Below, piece by piece: positions 45,496 to 54,693 of a DNA stretch of 64,000 nt. This DNA comes from an uncultured Flavobacteriales bacterium. GTDB taxonomy: Bacteria; Bacteroidota; Bacteroidia; Flavobacteriales_D; Parvicellaceae. The first letter of the stretch is position 1. Each line of letters opens with the position of its first letter. Below the pieces are notes generated by a model. The model ran no database searches. It saw only the letters and a program-made list of their open reading frames with translations, and had not been told where the DNA came from. Location: assembly GCA_943788755.1 (NCBI GenBank), contig CALSRM010000003.1, positions 930,001-994,000 of the forward strand. The letters run 5' to 3'. Both the position numbers and the translations under genes were made by a program.

Positions 45496-46164
45496 TTAAC
45501 AATGATTAAAATGGTGGAATAAAGCGATTACTACAAAACCCAATGGGATTAGAATGGCATATGCCATACCAAATTTACTTAGTGCTCTGGTATATTTGTT
45601 GTTTGCACCAATAGATTGGAATGCAGAACTGAAACCATGTAGAAGGTGCAATGAAAGGAAGATAAATGCAACACAATAAATTGCTACTCTAATCGGGTTT
45701 ACAAACTTATGCTGGAGTTCCGTAAAGTATCTCAGTCCTGTTTCTCCTTCAAGAACTCCTGACCAGTCTCCATCTACAAATTTTATTTTTAATTCTGGCA
45801 ACCAAAAATCGTAAAAATGTAATCCCATAAAAGCAAGAATAACAAGTCCTGAAAGAATCATGTTTCTACTCATCCATGAAGAATTAGCCCCACCATTATT
45901 TTTTGCATACTTTATGTTCCTTGCTCCCTTGTTCTTCAATTCTAGGATAAACCCCATTACGAAGTGAAATACGACTCCAAAAATCAATATTGGCTGCATA
46001 ATGTATTGAACAGCAAAATTTGTCCCCATAAAATGGGAGAGATTATTAAATGTTTCGCCGGAAAAAATAGACGTAACATTAATGGCAAAATGCTGTAATA
46101 AAAAAATCATTAGAAAAAAGGCAGATAATGCCATTGAAACTTTTCTTGCAATCGATGTTTTCAT
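45496..46164 (-). CDS. sdhC: succinate dehydrogenase cytochrome b subunit
   Basis: A 222-residue membrane anchor of the B-type enzyme with five predicted membrane helices and no SdhD partner, as expected for this class. Candidate haem ligands are His in [41 protein letters not shown] and [17 protein letters not shown]. It carries quinone and two haems in relatives. It is the first gene of sdhCAB, with a -7 element 21 bases ahead of the ATG. Confidence 0.92.
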   Translation of the reverse strand: MKTSIARKVSMALSAFFLMIFLLQHFAINVTSIFSGETFNNLSHFMGTNFAVQYIMQPILIFGVVFHFVMGFILELKNKGARNIKYAKNNGGANSSWMSRNMILSGLVILAFMGLHFYDFWLPELKIKFVDGDWSGVLEGETGLRYFTELQHKFVNPIRVAIYCVAFIFLSLHLLHGFSSAFQSIGANNKYTRALSKFGMAYAILIPLGFVVIALFHHFNHC

Positions 46165-46185
46165 AAAGAGAATTTAAATTCATTA

Positions 46186-46193
46186 CAAATGTA
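46186..46193 (-). promoter_or_regulatory. -7 promoter element (TACATTTG) for sdhCAB
   Basis: On the minus strand this reads TACATTTG, an exact TAnnTTTG match, 21 bases before the sdhC ATG. The remaining intergenic stretch to 46419 carries no gene I can support. Confidence 0.5.
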
Positions 46194-46419
46194 GCGGTTT
46201 GCAGGCAGATAGACGAATAAATTTAATGGTAATTATTGAAATGATTTCTATTCATGCCTTTCTAGATAACAAACAAAATTTTGTATTTTCGAAAGAGAAG
46301 CAATTGATGCAGTAAAAGTAAAGAATGTATACAATAGTATAATAAGTATTCTGGGAGGTTATCATTCAAAAACAAATGATCAGAATATAAAAAATGCTTA
46401 TTAATGAAAACAACTTAGT

Positions 46420-47160
46420 TTAACTAATTGCTCTATATTTTTCAATAGCTATTTTTGTTTCTCCAAAGTATACCATTTCACCTTTGTGCATTAAAATTGT
46501 TCTGTTACAATATTGCTCAATCAAACTAGTACTATGGGAAACAATAATTGCTGTCCGACCCTTTATCCAATTCTCCTCTAATACTTTTGTTGCTTTATTT
46601 CTAAACTTTTCATCACCTACAGCAAAAACTTCATCTAAAAATATAATATCTGCTTTTGCATAAATTGCTATTGAAAATGACAATCGCTGAATCATCCCAG
46701 ATGAATAATATTTAATCTTAGTATCAACAAAGTCTTCCAGTTCAGCAAATTTTATAATGTCATTAAATATTTCATCTATTTGCTTAACTCTAAGACCTAA
46801 AGTAGAACCATTAACATAAATGTTTTCTCGAGCAGTTAATTCATGACTAAATCCTACTCCTAAATTCAACAATAAGGAAGTTCCGTTTTTAATAATGTTT
46901 CCCTCTTTATCTGGAACATAAGCTCCAGACATTATTTTTGTTAGTGTTGATTTACCACTTCCATTACGACCAATTATACCAATACACTCTCCTTTGTAAA
47001 TGTCAAGATTGACAGTCTTCACAGCCTTAAGGTGTTGCTTTTTATTTTTCTTATGAATATTAAACAACCTTTCCTGAAGGCTATGAAACGTTTTATCAGA
47101 AAAACGAAATGTTTTACTGATATTTTTCAAAGACAATGCTATTTCTTTTGTCAAACTCAT
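46420..47160 (-). CDS. polysaccharide ABC exporter ATPase (Wzt-like)
   Basis: A 246-residue ATPase of the polysaccharide/polyol phosphate export family (Wzt, TagH, KpsT). Walker A is GRNGSGKST, the signature YYSSGMIQRL, and Walker B IIFLDEVFAVGD, with the family's atypical signature. It lacks the C-terminal carbohydrate-binding domain found in Wzt proteins that recognise a capped glycan end. ATG 47160 is chosen over a TTG at 47193 that lies inside the permease gene; the gap to the permease is 4 bases. It is the last gene of the glycan assembly operon. Confidence 0.9.
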   Translation of the reverse strand: MSLTKEIALSLKNISKTFRFSDKTFHSLQERLFNIHKKNKKQHLKAVKTVNLDIYKGECIGIIGRNGSGKSTLTKIMSGAYVPDKEGNIIKNGTSLLLNLGVGFSHELTARENIYVNGSTLGLRVKQIDEIFNDIIKFAELEDFVDTKIKYYSSGMIQRLSFSIAIYAKADIIFLDEVFAVGDEKFRNKATKVLEENWIKGRTAIIVSHSTSLIEQYCNRTILMHKGEMVYFGETKIAIEKYRAIS

Positions 47161-47164
47161 TCGA

Positions 47165-47953
47165 TTAAAGTATTTCAGAAGCTCGAGAGCCAATTTTTTT
47201 AACCATTATCATGCCTATTAATACAACAACAATACCGTGGACAAAATTTAGAGCTAACAGCTTTAAGTCTGGTGGTAAATTGTACATTAATGTTTGCCTA
47301 AAATTAATAATAATTCCAGCTAAGGGGTTCATGTAGTTTAAGATAGGTAAGGTTTCGGCAATACGTTCATAATGATAAAGTAATGGCGAAATCCAAAATA
47401 AAAACATGATGACTAATCCCCAAATTTGCTTTATATCTTTTGCTATAAGAAATAGGTTAGATAGTATCATTGATGTTCCTATTGAGAAAAGAAATAAATT
47501 TAAAAATACGAGAGGAAACCACAAAGTATTGATGCCGAGTGACATACCGTCAATATATAGTGCAATAACAAAAACAACTAAATTGAACATGAAACCAATT
47601 ATAATACTTAATTGGCTAGATATATAAATATCTAATTTGGACATGTTAGAATACTCATAAAGATATTTTTTTGTTTTTAAAACGACAATCATCCCTGAGG
47701 TACTTTCTGTAAATACCCCCCAAACAATTAGCCCTATAAAAAGATATACTGCATAGTTTGGTACGCTAACTTGAAGAATTATAGCAAAGGCAACATAATA
47801 TATAGCCATTTGCACCAATGGCTTTATTAATGCCCAAAGTAATCCTAATTTATTTTCGTAATAGCGCAACTTAAATTCAATTTTAGCCAAAAGCCAAATC
47901 CTCTCAAGTCTATTGCTTTTTTTTAAGTCTTTATTTGAAATGCTATTGCTCAT
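47165..47953 (-). CDS. polysaccharide ABC exporter permease (Wzm-like)
   Basis: A 262-residue ABC-2 type membrane subunit with six predicted membrane helices. The N-terminal LLAKIEFKLRYYENKLGLLWALIKPL (amphipathic gate helix) and the C-terminal YLNPLAGI-like segment (LNYMNPLAGIIINFRQTL) are typical of Wzm/TagG permeases. With the ATPase it should flip a finished undecaprenyl-linked glycan across the inner membrane. The ATPase gene follows 4 bases later. Confidence 0.9.
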   Translation of the reverse strand: MSNSISNKDLKKSNRLERIWLLAKIEFKLRYYENKLGLLWALIKPLVQMAIYYVAFAIILQVSVPNYAVYLFIGLIVWGVFTESTSGMIVVLKTKKYLYEYSNMSKLDIYISSQLSIIIGFMFNLVVFVIALYIDGMSLGINTLWFPLVFLNLFLFSIGTSMILSNLFLIAKDIKQIWGLVIMFLFWISPLLYHYERIAETLPILNYMNPLAGIIINFRQTLMYNLPPDLKLLALNFVHGIVVVLIGMIMVKKIGSRASEIL

Positions 47954-47966
47954 TTGTTAACTAATA

Positions 47967-50129
47967 TTATTTATTTAACGCTCTATAGATTTTTTTTGAA
48001 AACGTACGCAAAGTTTTGTTTTTTTTGACAATCGAAATAAGCTTTCCTTTTAATAACCAATGATTGTTAGAAAACCCTTCTAATCCCCATGTTGGATTAT
48101 CATAATTTATTCCAGGCCCATTCTGATTTAGCAAGTTTGAAATCTTATTGCCATAAGCCTTAAAGAACTGACGGTGTTTCTCACTGATAAGACTGTATAG
48201 GTATAGCTCTTTATTTTTATTAAATGCCTGAGCCATTGAATTGGAACGAATTCTATATTGCCACCAAAGTTCTGGAAACACAACCCCTCTCGCTCCATTT
48301 TTAACCATAGAAATCACACTATCATAATCTTCCATGCCATAGATTAAAGCTGGGTCATTTTTCCCGAAATTGATAAAATCGGATTTTTTATAAATCAAAG
48401 CACTACTGTTTATCATATTATGTACCAATAAATAAGGCGGCTCAGGATTAAAAGTAGGCCAAGTAGATTTACTTTCTCCAAAATATTGTGCCCAACAGCC
48501 TACAAAACTAACGTTGGTATAATGCTTCAATACTTCCGTAGCTCTTTTATAGTAATCTGGACTCACTGTGTCATCAGCATCTAAAAAAGCTAAAAACTCT
48601 CCTGTAGCTTTGTCGGAACCGTAATTTCTGGTTAATGATAACCCTTCATTTTCTTTATTGTAAATGGTAACATTGTGTTTTTCATTTATTTCTTGAAGCT
48701 TACGAATACTCGCATCTTCTGTAGAACCATCGTTAACAATTATGATCTCTAGTGGGGCGTAACTTACTTTTGTTAGGGACTTAATTGTGTCTTCAATGTA
48801 GCTTCCCATATTAAAATAAGGAATAACAATACTTAATAATCCTTTTTCATCATTAAGACTTACTGTATCATTTTCTTTTCGATCAATTACTTCAATAAAA
48901 TCAAAATTTTCGGATAAAGTTTCTTGGTTTGCAAGCTTTTCTAATTCCAGATTTTTTTCAGCATAGACACTTTTATAATTCGTTGTTTTTTCAACAGCAA
49001 TTTGTGCTTCTTTTCCTATCAAAGTCAATTCGTCTTTTGATTTAGATAAAATGGAATACATTGTATTCTCGAAACTTTTCATTTCATCGTGTCGAAAAAT
49101 AAACCCGCTTTTATTATTTTTTATTATTTCTGTATGTCCACCATTAGTCGATGTCATTACAATTTTGCCCATAGCCATTGATTCTAGGACTGCATAAGGT
49201 AAATTATCTACGATGCTCGGCATTATAATTATATGAGCTTTTTTTAAACGTTCTTTTAAAAGTGCCGGTTTCATGTTTCCTTCGAAACGAATTAATCCTT
49301 TATCGATGTAGTGCTTGTATTTTTTCTTCACATAATCAATCATATCCGATTGCACAGGATAAAAGAAATGTTGTCCTCCGCCAATAATTGAAATGGGCTT
49401 ATCAAACCCATTATCCCACATATCTTTTAGATAAGAAAGCATTTCTAATCCACCTTTTTGTGGTGTGAGTTTTCCAAAGAAAACAAGATCGAACTCCTCA
49501 AATTCAGGAATTTCTCCAGAAGACCATTCATTATTGTATGGATTGAATATTCTTACGGGGTTTTTATCCAGTAAATTCATCCTTGGAGTTAATTCATCAA
49601 TTAGATATTGAGAAGGAGAAATAACAAGATCCGACATTCTTATGGTAGCTTTCTCCATTTCCCCTGCCCAATAATCAGGGAATTTAAAGCGGGGAACTTG
49701 GTTGTATTCAAAATATAAAAAACTTGGAGCATGCATGGTTAACACTACTTTTAGTTCTTTAAAATAAGGGTAGAGCAATTTCTTTTTTTGGAGAATGTAA
49801 TACGATATCCCTTTATAATCTTGTGTTTCTAGGATGTCAGGAATGCCTTTCTGAATCATTTCTAATTCAATAATATGGGCAAATTCCATACTTAACCTAG
49901 CATCAGTACCTAGGATTTTTCCTTTAGAAACTTGATTTGGAGAAAATCGAATAATTTCAACATTTGCAATGGGTGATTCTCGAAGAGTCCCTGAAACATT
50001 GTAGTCATTAACAAATACTTTTACAGAATGACCATTATTGGCCATCATTTTTGCTGTATGCCAACAATAAGTGCTTATTCCTCCTCCATGAATTGGAGGA
50101 AACTCTGTTGTTAACAGCCAATAATTCAT
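47967..50129 (-). CDS. two-domain glycosyltransferase (GT4 + GT2)
   Basis: A 720-residue fusion. Residues 1-395 form a GT-B enzyme of family GT4 (start FPPIHGGGISTYCWHTAKMMA, then FFGKLTPQKGGLEML and MPSIVDNLPYAVLESMAMGK with the E-x7-E region). Residues about 425-700 form a GT-A enzyme of family GT2 (LLSIVIPYFNMGSYIEDTIKS, then VNDGSTEDAS and the metal motif LDADD). Two catalytic sites in one chain suggest two successive sugar additions or a polymerase that makes a two-sugar repeat. Both sites look intact. It abuts the methyltransferase gene upstream with no gap. Confidence 0.88.
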   Translation of the reverse strand: MNYWLLTTEFPPIHGGGISTYCWHTAKMMANNGHSVKVFVNDYNVSGTLRESPIANVEIIRFSPNQVSKGKILGTDARLSMEFAHIIELEMIQKGIPDILETQDYKGISYYILQKKKLLYPYFKELKVVLTMHAPSFLYFEYNQVPRFKFPDYWAGEMEKATIRMSDLVISPSQYLIDELTPRMNLLDKNPVRIFNPYNNEWSSGEIPEFEEFDLVFFGKLTPQKGGLEMLSYLKDMWDNGFDKPISIIGGGQHFFYPVQSDMIDYVKKKYKHYIDKGLIRFEGNMKPALLKERLKKAHIIIMPSIVDNLPYAVLESMAMGKIVMTSTNGGHTEIIKNNKSGFIFRHDEMKSFENTMYSILSKSKDELTLIGKEAQIAVEKTTNYKSVYAEKNLELEKLANQETLSENFDFIEVIDRKENDTVSLNDEKGLLSIVIPYFNMGSYIEDTIKSLTKVSYAPLEIIIVNDGSTEDASIRKLQEINEKHNVTIYNKENEGLSLTRNYGSDKATGEFLAFLDADDTVSPDYYKRATEVLKHYTNVSFVGCWAQYFGESKSTWPTFNPEPPYLLVHNMINSSALIYKKSDFINFGKNDPALIYGMEDYDSVISMVKNGARGVVFPELWWQYRIRSNSMAQAFNKNKELYLYSLISEKHRQFFKAYGNKISNLLNQNGPGINYDNPTWGLEGFSNNHWLLKGKLISIVKKNKTLRTFSKKIYRALNK

Positions 50130-50741
50130 TTATTCTTGTATTTTTTTGATCACAACATCACAAAACATTTCAGGATGTAATGCAAAAAATAACATTTCAA
50201 AATTATGTTCTACCATAAACTCATTGGTAGCTTGAACCACACCATATTCTTCTTTGGTAAAATGATCATACATAATGTAATCATTCATAATTATGTAGCC
50301 ATCGGGTTTAAGAACACGAATGGCTTCTTTTAAATCTTTTTTAACACACTCGTAGTCATGAGCCGCATCAATATACATCCAATCAAAATAATGATCTGGA
50401 AAAGTTGCTAAGGTATCCCAAGACAACCCTTTCATTACTTTTACTTTATCGCCATGCGTTTCAAATTTAGTTTTGATATAGAACTCATGGGTCTTTTTCA
50501 CAAATCTATTTTTATGCGCATAATCATTAGAATTAAATGTATCCGCCAAAATCAATTCGGAAGGCACCGTTATCTGCAATAAATGACAAGACCAATCTCC
50601 CCCTAAAACCCCTATTTCAATTCCGACACCATTTTTAGGTAAATGTTCTAAAATTTGATGCCTATTGGTTAGCAACTTTGACTTTTTCAACATTTTTGGT
50701 GTCAATTTTTGTGCATATACCTTTTTCTCTATTTCACTCAT
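50130..50741 (-). CDS. class I methyltransferase (Methyltransf_24-like)
   Basis: A 203-residue SAM-dependent methyltransferase. The SAM motif is GVGIEIGVLGGDWSCHLLQ at about residue 36, the acidic strand is LILADTF, and FDWMYIDAAHDYECVKKDL followed by GGYIIMNDY-like (DGYIIMNDYI) are typical of the TylF/Methyltransf_24 group. In this operon it probably adds a methyl group to a sugar hydroxyl. The gene shares zero-base boundaries with both neighbours. Confidence 0.82.
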   Translation of the reverse strand: MSEIEKKVYAQKLTPKMLKKSKLLTNRHQILEHLPKNGVGIEIGVLGGDWSCHLLQITVPSELILADTFNSNDYAHKNRFVKKTHEFYIKTKFETHGDKVKVMKGLSWDTLATFPDHYFDWMYIDAAHDYECVKKDLKEAIRVLKPDGYIIMNDYIMYDHFTKEEYGVVQATNEFMVEHNFEMLFFALHPEMFCDVVIKKIQE

Positions 50742-51701
50742 CTACTTAAATATTTTAAACACCTTTCCGAAGGAAAGATACCATCTTGGTAAATAATTAT
50801 ATTGGTTTTCGTGCCAGTCTTTAATTTTATCTATTTCATTTTCGTACCAATCTACGACTTCTTTTTTATCAAGCTCAAAATTAACTACCTTATCGGATAA
50901 TGCATCAATTAATTCTTCTTTAAATTGGATATAAAGATTGGCGTTTATAGGTTGATTCGAAATGTAAATTCTGTCTTTTTGAAGAATAACCAATTCTTTT
51001 CGATCTCTATTGTAGCCATCATAAACATGAATAGGAGTAGCAGGCAAAACACTTTTATAACCGTGTTTTGTAGCCGAAATATAAGTATTACTATTTGGCA
51101 CATCCCAAGGCGTATCTTGGTTAGTAAAACCAGCTCTAGCACATCTCATGGTAAAGTCAACATGCCCCATTCCTCTGAAACCAAAAGAATCAACATCCAT
51201 AAACCCAACCTTTTCAATTACATGTGGAGTAAAAGTATAAAAGAAGCCATGTGCATGGAGCATTGGTACTTTTCCAATTAAACTTCCTTCAACTTTGGGT
51301 TTTTTCAAAAATTGTTCTGTACCCCAATTTTCATCACAGAAGACCAAATGATGATTTATTGATTCCATAGCAGTCTTATAATACAGATCATCCCATCCTG
51401 ACTTTAAAAAGGTAATGTCATCGTCTACTTTAAAACAAAAGGCATATTGTATACTTTCCAAACGACTCAAAATAGTATTCATTTGTTGATGAACGCCAAG
51501 CCTTTTATTTTTAATGACAACAAGCTTTATCTTGTCAGTTTTTAATGAATCTAAGTACTCGATTGTCCCATCTTCAGATCCATCGTCAGCTACAATTAGC
51601 GTCCAATTAAAATTTGTTGACCTGGTACTCTCCCATGAGCGGATACAGTCCTTCAAGTAGTCAATTCTATTGTAGGTTGTTATGGCGAATATGAATTTCA
51701 T
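50742..51701 (-). CDS. GT2 glycosyltransferase with shared C-terminal motif
   Basis: A 319-residue GT-A fold enzyme. The N-terminus (FIFAITTYNRIDYLKDCIRS), the VADDGSEDGT turn, and the metal motif KVDDD place it in the GT2 family. The substrate is unknown. Its last 27 residues (from IKDWHENQYNYLPRWYLS) contain the Y-x2-[LM]-P-x-[WL]-aromatic-x3-G signature that recurs at the C-termini of three other transferases in this operon (see findings). It abuts the methyltransferase gene and lies 3 bases from the DUF1796-like gene. Confidence 0.87.
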   Translation of the reverse strand: MKFIFAITTYNRIDYLKDCIRSWESTRSTNFNWTLIVADDGSEDGTIEYLDSLKTDKIKLVVIKNKRLGVHQQMNTILSRLESIQYAFCFKVDDDITFLKSGWDDLYYKTAMESINHHLVFCDENWGTEQFLKKPKVEGSLIGKVPMLHAHGFFYTFTPHVIEKVGFMDVDSFGFRGMGHVDFTMRCARAGFTNQDTPWDVPNSNTYISATKHGYKSVLPATPIHVYDGYNRDRKELVILQKDRIYISNQPINANLYIQFKEELIDALSDKVVNFELDKKEVVDWYENEIDKIKDWHENQYNYLPRWYLSFGKVFKIFK

Positions 51702-51704
51702 TTA

Positions 51705-52385
51705 TTATTCTGTAACTTTTAATAGCATCTCTTTAATCAAATCATCATCCGTTTTCGCCCATAATAAATTAGGGTCGTTACCACCCCATACAGCCCTAGT
51801 TTTAAATGTAAAAAATTCAATCCCCTCATTATGAGTGTGATGAATTAATTCTCTCGATTTATCTTCTCCAATTATCTCTTGAGTAAAAATTATTAATTGA
51901 ATATAGGTGCCATTAATGGAATAAAATTTAATGAAGTTTTCAGCTTTATCTAAAAGACATTTAACATCATTATTTTTATCTATTCTATAATGGTAAAAAA
52001 AACAAATATCCTTTTTCCCTTTAATATCTTTTAACCTATGTATTTTTCGTAGAAAACTATCCCTATGTAGTTCATTAGATATGACATCATGATGAGTAAA
52101 TTCGAAGCCTTTAGTATGCATAGATGAATAGATCATATCAGATTCATTGATCTTTTTATGTCGTACTACTTTTGTTCGGCCTACATAACCATATTCTAAT
52201 TCATTTATATCTAATAAACTTGCATATGACGTCTTTTCTAAATGAATTACATAATCCATATTAGATCTTCCATGCGAATAAATAGTACTAAAACTTTTTA
52301 AATTATGTCGTTTAAGTATTCCGTCGGTTAAACAATTTTCTCCTATAGATAAATATAATTTATTAGGTATATTGATATTTGTCAT
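51705..52385 (-). CDS. DUF1796-like putative cysteine peptidase-fold protein
   Basis: A 226-residue protein that I match, with moderate certainty, to the DUF1796 (papain-like) family from the start LYLSIGENCLTDGILKRHNLKSF followed by MDYVIHLEKT, which parallels the family's SLGxNC..LRR....PFDW segment with a conserved Cys (residue 18). Further His-rich stretches (FEFTHHDVISNELHRDSFLRKIHRL, then CFFYHYR) may complete the site. Such proteins recur in glycan loci, but no activity is known to me. It sits between two GT2 genes of the operon. Confidence 0.6.
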   Translation of the reverse strand: MTNINIPNKLYLSIGENCLTDGILKRHNLKSFSTIYSHGRSNMDYVIHLEKTSYASLLDINELEYGYVGRTKVVRHKKINESDMIYSSMHTKGFEFTHHDVISNELHRDSFLRKIHRLKDIKGKKDICFFYHYRIDKNNDVKCLLDKAENFIKFYSINGTYIQLIIFTQEIIGEDKSRELIHHTHNEGIEFFTFKTRAVWGGNDPNLLWAKTDDDLIKEMLLKVTE

Positions 52386-52396
52386 TCTATATAAAG

Positions 52397-53578
52397 TTAA
52401 AAGCCTTTTTTAAATTTTATTCTTCTGAATATCCCTCCTATTTTCAGAAACCATTTTGGTAGATGATCATAAGTTTCAGAGTACCATTTTAGCTCTTTAT
52501 TGATGATAGAATTTTTGTGACTTAACCTTAAATCACTCTTGTCTGAAAGATTAACTATCTCAATGTTGCTTATATAATATTTTTGGTAATCGGATAACCA
52601 ATTTTGATCAAGAGATACGATTAAAAATTTATACTCTTCTTTTATTAGAATTTTTTTTAAGCAATTCAATAATGCTTGATCAACTAATGAAAGTACATGC
52701 TTTTCCCATTTGTGAGAATTATAATAGTTTACAAAGTTTGTTATGTATTCAAAAAGATGATCTTCTGTAAACTTATTCCATCTCTGATTTAGGTTATATC
52801 TAAATCTACCAACTACAATTTGTCTAAAAAGATCGTTCTCTAATTGTTCCGGTGCGTGTACTTTGAAATGTGCATAGATAATCTCAAATGCTTTAAATAT
52901 GGAGTATGTGTGAATTTCTTTTGCCGTTAGACTGTATCCTTCAGGATTCTGCACATAATTATAAAGAATATCATCAATTACCACAATTTTTTTTGAACGT
53001 TCAACAACTAACGGAATTGTTGCAAAATCTTGATGTGCAATTCTTGTTGGAAATGTTATCTTATTCTTAATAAATAATTCTTTTTTATAAATTTTTCCCC
53101 ACGGGGCAGGATTAAATAAGTTTTCAACAAATATTTTTAAAGAATCATTTCCTGAATATTCAGCCGCTTTGTATTTGCTAGAAGTTGTAATCACTCCATT
53201 GATTTCATTAATAATATTATAGTTACAAACGACTATATCAGCATTTGTTAATTCTATGTTTCTTATCAGGACTTCAATATAGGTTTCAGCAATATAATCA
53301 TCAGCATCTAGAAAACATAGATACTTTCCACGTGATATATTCAACCCTGTATTTCTTGCATCTCCAGCACCTAAGTTTTTTAGGTGTGACTTAACCTCTA
53401 CATTTTTTTCTTGAGATTTTATTTTATTTAATAAGTCTAAGCTAGAATCAGTACTAGAATCATCTACATATATAACTTCGAAATCATTAAAAGTTTGATT
53501 TGAAACGGATTGATGAAAAATAGCAATTCTTTTTTCACAATTATAGACTGGAACTATTATTGAAATTAAAGGGTTCAT
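52397..53578 (-). CDS. GT2 glycosyltransferase with shared C-terminal motif
   Basis: A 393-residue GT-A enzyme of family GT2. It has LISIIVPVYNCEKRIAIFHQS, VDDSSTDSSLDLL, GAGDARNTGLNISRG, and the metal motif FLDADD, followed by PWGKIYKKELF and a C-terminal region of about 190 residues. The tail ends in the Y-x2-[LM]-P signature (SETYDHLPKWFLKIGGIFRR). Transcribed in a compact run; its start overlaps the stop of the upstream GT2 by ATGA. Confidence 0.88.
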   Translation of the reverse strand: MNPLISIIVPVYNCEKRIAIFHQSVSNQTFNDFEVIYVDDSSTDSSLDLLNKIKSQEKNVEVKSHLKNLGAGDARNTGLNISRGKYLCFLDADDYIAETYIEVLIRNIELTNADIVVCNYNIINEINGVITTSSKYKAAEYSGNDSLKIFVENLFNPAPWGKIYKKELFIKNKITFPTRIAHQDFATIPLVVERSKKIVVIDDILYNYVQNPEGYSLTAKEIHTYSIFKAFEIIYAHFKVHAPEQLENDLFRQIVVGRFRYNLNQRWNKFTEDHLFEYITNFVNYYNSHKWEKHVLSLVDQALLNCLKKILIKEEYKFLIVSLDQNWLSDYQKYYISNIEIVNLSDKSDLRLSHKNSIINKELKWYSETYDHLPKWFLKIGGIFRRIKFKKGF

Positions 53579-54693
53579 TTTTTTGTGTTTTTAAGAAATG
53601 AGCCCAATTTTTTCCACCAATTCGGCATATTTTCGTAAATATTTTTATAATACCCTAATTCTCTATCTCTTGTTTCGTTTAATCGGTTTAATTCATTATT
53701 AATACGCTCGAAATCCTTTGGTGAAAAACTTTTTTCTACCTCTTTGTTATTGGAAACTTGTTGTTGCCCTTCATTTTCATTCAGTTTTCTTTTAATTTTA
53801 TTAAGCTCTGATTTGTAAAATAAATATTCAGAGTAAAATTCGTTATTACACTTTTCTGAATAGGTTAATAAGTTTTGTAGCTCATTATAATCTTTACCTG
53901 TCAAATCATTTCCTATACTCTCAATAACTTTAACTTTAATTTCATTATCGATTGCAGATTTTGAAAATAATTTAAAATCTTTAAATTTGGATATTAATTC
54001 TTTCTCGAAAGGAAAAGCAACATAAGTTTTATTTGACTTATGAAAAACATTAAAAACATAGTCTTGAAATTCAGTTCTTTCAGGGCCATTCGGGAGTATT
54101 GTAGTAGTCAACTTGTTTGGACCTTGAGAGCCCCAATAAGTAAAGTCATTTAAAAGCTCCATTTTATCTTTACCATAGTAATTCTTGATCCGGGCAGCAT
54201 ATTCCATATCTCCATTTGCTCTAACTGGAAGGAAATAACCTATATCATCAACAACTTTTTTCCTAATAACAGGATATCCAACACCTCTCGTCCAATCCCT
54301 AAACCATAGTTCATTGGTGTCTTCATAAAACCTAACATACCGTGTCTCAATATGCATTGTAGACTTATTTAATTTTAAATAATTAATTATATTTAAAAAT
54401 CTGTTTGGGCTAACTAAATCATCTGAATCAACAAATGCAAGAAACTCCCCTTTTGAATGCAATATCCCAATGTTTCTTGAAAAATATGTCCCTGAATTTA
54501 TTTCGTTATCATAGATTTTTAATCGATCATTTTTAATCGACTTTAAGATTTTAAGCGTAGAATCTTGGCTGGCATCGTTAATAACTAACAATTCAAAATC
54601 AGTGTATTTTTGATTTAAAACAGCACTAACGACACGTTTAATATGTTTTTCAGCATTAAATGCTGTCATTATTATAGATAGTTTTACTCCCAT
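53575..54693 (-). CDS. GT2 glycosyltransferase with shared C-terminal motif
   Basis: A 372-residue GT-A enzyme of family GT2. It has LSIIMTAFNAEKHIKRVV, INDASQDSTLKIL, SRNIGILHSKGEF and the metal motif FVDSDD. After the catalytic part the region about 270-345 is predicted coiled coil rich in Asn, Glu and Lys, and the end carries the Y-x2-[LM]-P signature (KNIYENMPNWWKKLGSFLK). The start 54693 is chosen because its ATG overlaps the upstream stop in a TAATG junction; an ATG at 54735 would add 14 residues. Confidence 0.87.
   Translation of the reverse strand: MGVKLSIIMTAFNAEKHIKRVVSAVLNQKYTDFELLVINDASQDSTLKILKSIKNDRLKIYDNEINSGTYFSRNIGILHSKGEFLAFVDSDDLVSPNRFLNIINYLKLNKSTMHIETRYVRFYEDTNELWFRDWTRGVGYPVIRKKVVDDIGYFLPVRANGDMEYAARIKNYYGKDKMELLNDFTYWGSQGPNKLTTTILPNGPERTEFQDYVFNVFHKSNKTYVAFPFEKELISKFKDFKLFSKSAIDNEIKVKVIESIGNDLTGKDYNELQNLLTYSEKCNNEFYSEYLFYKSELNKIKRKLNENEGQQQVSNNKEVEKSFSPKDFERINNELNRLNETRDRELGYYKNIYENMPNWWKKLGSFLKNTKK

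Noticed and set aside
46194-46419. Possible small gene on the plus strand after TTTTGTATTTTCG
   Set aside because: All candidate ATG frames close within a few codons.
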